Positions 5,257 through 6,560 of a DNA stretch of 6,560 nucleotides are shown piece by piece (position 1 is the first letter of the stretch; every line of letters begins with the position of its first letter). This DNA comes from an uncultured Collinsella sp. (lineage in GTDB: Bacteria > Actinomycetota > Coriobacteriia > Coriobacteriales > Coriobacteriaceae): contig CALINZ010000028.1 of assembly GCA_938045085.1 (NCBI GenBank), positions 1 to 6,560 of the forward strand, written 5' to 3'. The notes under the pieces were generated by a model. That model had not been told where the DNA came from, ran no database searches, and worked only from the letters and a program-made list of their open reading frames with translations. A program made the position numbers and the translations under genes.

Positions 5257-6042
5257 TTATGCGGCGGAGGAGGCGTCGTCCTCGTCCAGGGCGGCGAAGA
5301 GCTTCTTGCCGTCGAGCAGGCGCGTGCTGACGTTTCTCATACGGGCGATCTCGACGGTGCGCAGCGTATCGTCGGTGCCTCGGGCGTCGTAGACCGTTCC
5401 CAGCAGATACGAGATGCCGTCTCGTTGCTTGATGGCAAAGGGACGGAGTGTCATCCGTGCTGCTTCGGTTTCGCCACGCGTCGTGACGCTCGAAATATCA
5501 AAACTCACCGTGGTTCCGTGGTCGATGGCCTGCTCGACGAGCTCGCACGTGTCGATACGCTTGATGGGCGTGCGTGTTGCCTTGGTAGCCTTGCTGCCTG
5601 CGCTCGGAACGGGTTCGGGTGTATCGAGGTAGCCGCGAACGTCGGCACTCGCCATGGCAACTAAGTGCTGCGCCATGCTCTTGCGGATAGCGATAGGCGT
5701 GGAGCGGTTGCGCATGACCATACCGTGGAGCCGGATGATCTCTTCATCGGTGAGCGGACGGGTAAGAAGTTTGTAGCCCACGCCGCGTTTGTACTCAATT
5801 TCGTATCCGGCATGGCGAAGCGCGGAGATGGCGGTGTAGATGCTGCGCCGCGCCGCCGAGATGGGCATGCGGGCGGGGTCGTCGGGATGGGCGAGGCGCC
5901 GGATCAACTCATCGGAAAGCATGGCCTTGTCCTCGCCAGTGTTTTCGCTTAATAGTTGCAGGATGCGAACGGCGCGATAGGCTGCCATCGAGGCGGCGCC
6001 TCTAGTCGTGGTGTCGTAGGTTTCAACAGCGGCTTCGGTCAT
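5257..6042 (-). CDS. HTH / WYL-like transcriptional regulator
   Basis: A 261-aa protein with an N-terminal winged helix-turn-helix (about 22-94): helix RAVRILQLLSE (23-33), recognition-helix region RRSIYTAISALRHAG (65-79) and a wing running to GYKLL (89-93). The C-terminal WYL-like ligand-sensing fold (about 167-243) has ELVEQAIDHGTTVSFDIS (167-184), LRPFAIKQRDGISYLLG (199-215) and RTVEIARMRNV (228-238). The name-giving Trp-Tyr-Leu reads Ser-Tyr-Leu (211-213), so the domain is divergent. The full-size family often has a longer C-terminal extension, absent here. A GTG at 6051 would add three residues but has AAAGGA only 1 nt upstream. The ATG at 6042 has that site 10 nt away and is preferred. 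The gene lies alone between the asnS terminator and the ABC operon promoter. Autoregulation or control of the ABC operon is inferred from position only. Confidence 0.88.
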   Translation of the reverse strand: MTEAAVETYDTTTRGAASMAAYRAVRILQLLSENTGEDKAMLSDELIRRLAHPDDPARMPISAARRSIYTAISALRHAGYEIEYKRGVGYKLLTRPLTDEEIIRLHGMVMRNRSTPIAIRKSMAQHLVAMASADVRGYLDTPEPVPSAGSKATKATRTPIKRIDTCELVEQAIDHGTTVSFDISSVTTRGETEAARMTLRPFAIKQRDGISYLLGTVYDARGTDDTLRTVEIARMRNVSTRLLDGKKLFAALDEDDASSAA

Positions 6043-6218
6043 GGTGCCCACGTCCTTTCCGTTTTGGGTGGCGACGGTATGGAGCCTAGGACGTGGGGCT
6101 TTCCCAGGGGCGCAGGGCGCTCTGGGCGGTCGGTAGTCGTCGGCAAACGGCGGGTTGAGTTTTCAACAGCCCTGCTCAACTGACCAAAAACTTGCCAAAA
6201 GCTTGACGGATGCTGTTG
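6043..6218. other. Intergenic region upstream of the regulator; repeat-rich, no clear promoter
   Basis: This stretch holds no ORF with a ribosome site. I find no convincing -35/-10 pair for the regulator gene on the minus strand; TAGGCT near 6090 and TTGGCA near 6199 are isolated partial matches. The distal half carries the repeats listed separately. The proximal half (6061-6150) is G+C-rich and featureless to me. Confidence 0.5.
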
Positions 6219-6222
6219 AAAA
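6154..6222. repeat. Nested repeats: inverted TTTTCAACAGC, dyad GTTGAG/CTCAAC, tandem 11-mer
   Basis: TTTTCAACAGC (6160-6170) has a perfect 11-bp inverted partner GCTGTTGAAAA (6212-6222). Around the first arm lies a second dyad, GTTGAG (6154-6159) and CTCAAC (6175-6180). Between the 11-bp arms are two tandem copies of an 11-mer, CCAAAAACTTG (6184-6194) and CCAAAAGCTTG (6195-6205), 10 of 11 identical and one helical turn apart. The right arm overlaps the U-tract of the asnS terminator. A further TTTCAACAGC lies in the regulator coding sequence at 6021-6030. The layout suggests multiple protein-binding half-sites upstream of the regulator. Confidence 0.6.
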
Positions 6223-6254
6223 AAGCGTCTCTCGACCGATGTCGAGAGACGCTT
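6219..6254 (-). terminator. Intrinsic terminator of asnS
   Basis: The arms AAGCGTCTCTCGAC (6223-6236) and 6241-6254 are perfectly complementary over 14 bp with a CGAT loop. Read on the minus strand the stem is followed by a T-run (plus-strand A-run 6219-6224). It begins 46 nt past the asnS stop codon and separates asnS from the regulator gene. Confidence 0.93.
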
Positions 6255-6300
6255 ATGCGATGAGCGTTGGCGTGTGGCGACGCGAGCTAGCGTCCGACGA

Positions 6301-6560
6301 TTAGAAGTCGGCGTTGCCCACGGTGCGCGGGTGCGGCAGGACGTCGCGGATGTTGCCCACGCCGGTGAGGTACATCACCAAGCGCTCGAAGCCCAGACCG
6401 TAGCCGGCGTGCTTGCAGGAACCGTAGCGGCGCAGGTCAAGGTAGTACTTGTACTGCTCGGGATTCATGCCCAGGTCCTTGATGCGGGCCTCGAGCAGAT
6501 CCAGGCGCTCCTCGCGCTGGGAGCCGCCGATAATCTCGCCGATGCCCGGCACCAGGCAGT
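6301..6560 (-). CDS. asnS: Asparaginyl-tRNA synthetase, C-terminal part (runs off the window)
   Basis: Only the last 86 or so codons are present; the reading frame stays open through position 6560, so the 5' part lies outside. The enzyme charges tRNA(Asn) with asparagine in the cytoplasm. Visible features are EIIGGSQREERLD, the DLRRYG segment and class II motif 3 GYGLGFERLVMYLTG, followed by the conserved tail NIRDVLPHPRT and the final GNADF. The Glu-Arg of motif 3 (FER) separates it from bacterial AspRS and LysRS, which have Asp-Arg. The apparent start codon at 6552 is an internal GTG (Val), preceded by Cys-Leu in frame, and is not a gene start. Confidence 0.95.
   Translation of the reverse strand, partial: CLVPGIGEIIGGSQREERLDLLEARIKDLGMNPEQYKYYLDLRRYGSCKHAGYGLGFERLVMYLTGVGNIRDVLPHPRTVGNADF

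Noticed and set aside
6160..6168. TTTTCAACA as a DnaA box / replication origin
   Set aside because: It matches only 7 of 9 bases of TTATCCACA and has no dnaA, dnaN or cluster of boxes nearby; the inverted-repeat reading explains it better.

Overview
The window (6,560 bp, G+C-rich) looks like chromosome of a high-G+C Gram-positive. The best guess is the class Coriobacteriia, Collinsella-like. This rests on codon bias, a cell-wall sorting signal of the LAxTG type, a lipoprotein substrate-binding protein and overall protein style. It is recognition, not a database match. All six genes lie on the minus strand, so transcription runs from high to low coordinates.

Layout in transcription order. (1) 6560-6301 is the 3' end of asnS (asparaginyl-tRNA synthetase), closed by a perfect intrinsic terminator at 6219-6254. 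(2) 6300-6043 is an intergenic region full of repeats: TCAAC/GTTGA half-sites, a tandem 11-mer and an 11-bp inverted repeat. It precedes a small HTH/WYL-like transcriptional regulator at 6042-5257. (3) 5256-5097 is a promoter region with a 21-bp-phased direct repeat, a candidate -35/-10 pair and a small leader dyad. (4) Next comes a three-gene ABC importer of the COG2984/COG4120/COG1101 type: lipoprotein binding protein (5096-4116), permease (3912-2989) and ATPase (2996-2202). A 203-nt hairpin-bearing gap separates the first two genes, and the last two overlap by 8 nt. Two look-alike hairpins at 2203-2108 end the operon. (5) 2043-19 is a wall-anchored bifunctional 5'-nucleotidase/metallophosphoesterase with signal peptide, two catalytic domains, Pro/Thr-rich stalk, LAATG motif, membrane helix and Arg tail.

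Working together: the importer is a complete ABC system (binding protein, membrane dimer, ATPase). Relatives of this family import small solutes, in several Firmicutes aromatic amino acids, but nothing here fixes the substrate and no T-box or Trp leader is visible. The upstream WYL-like regulator is the obvious local candidate to control it and/or itself. A T-run plus CAACAGC sequence occurs both upstream of the regulator and at the importer promoter. The surface nucleotidase is a separate unit that would release phosphate and nucleosides outside the cell.

I see no phage, CRISPR, defence, transposon or other clearly new multi-gene system. The most interesting material is non-coding: the repeat-rich regulator upstream region, the twin terminators and the structured gap inside the ABC operon. 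No gene-free stretch exceeds 300 bases; the longest is 6043-6300 (258 nt).
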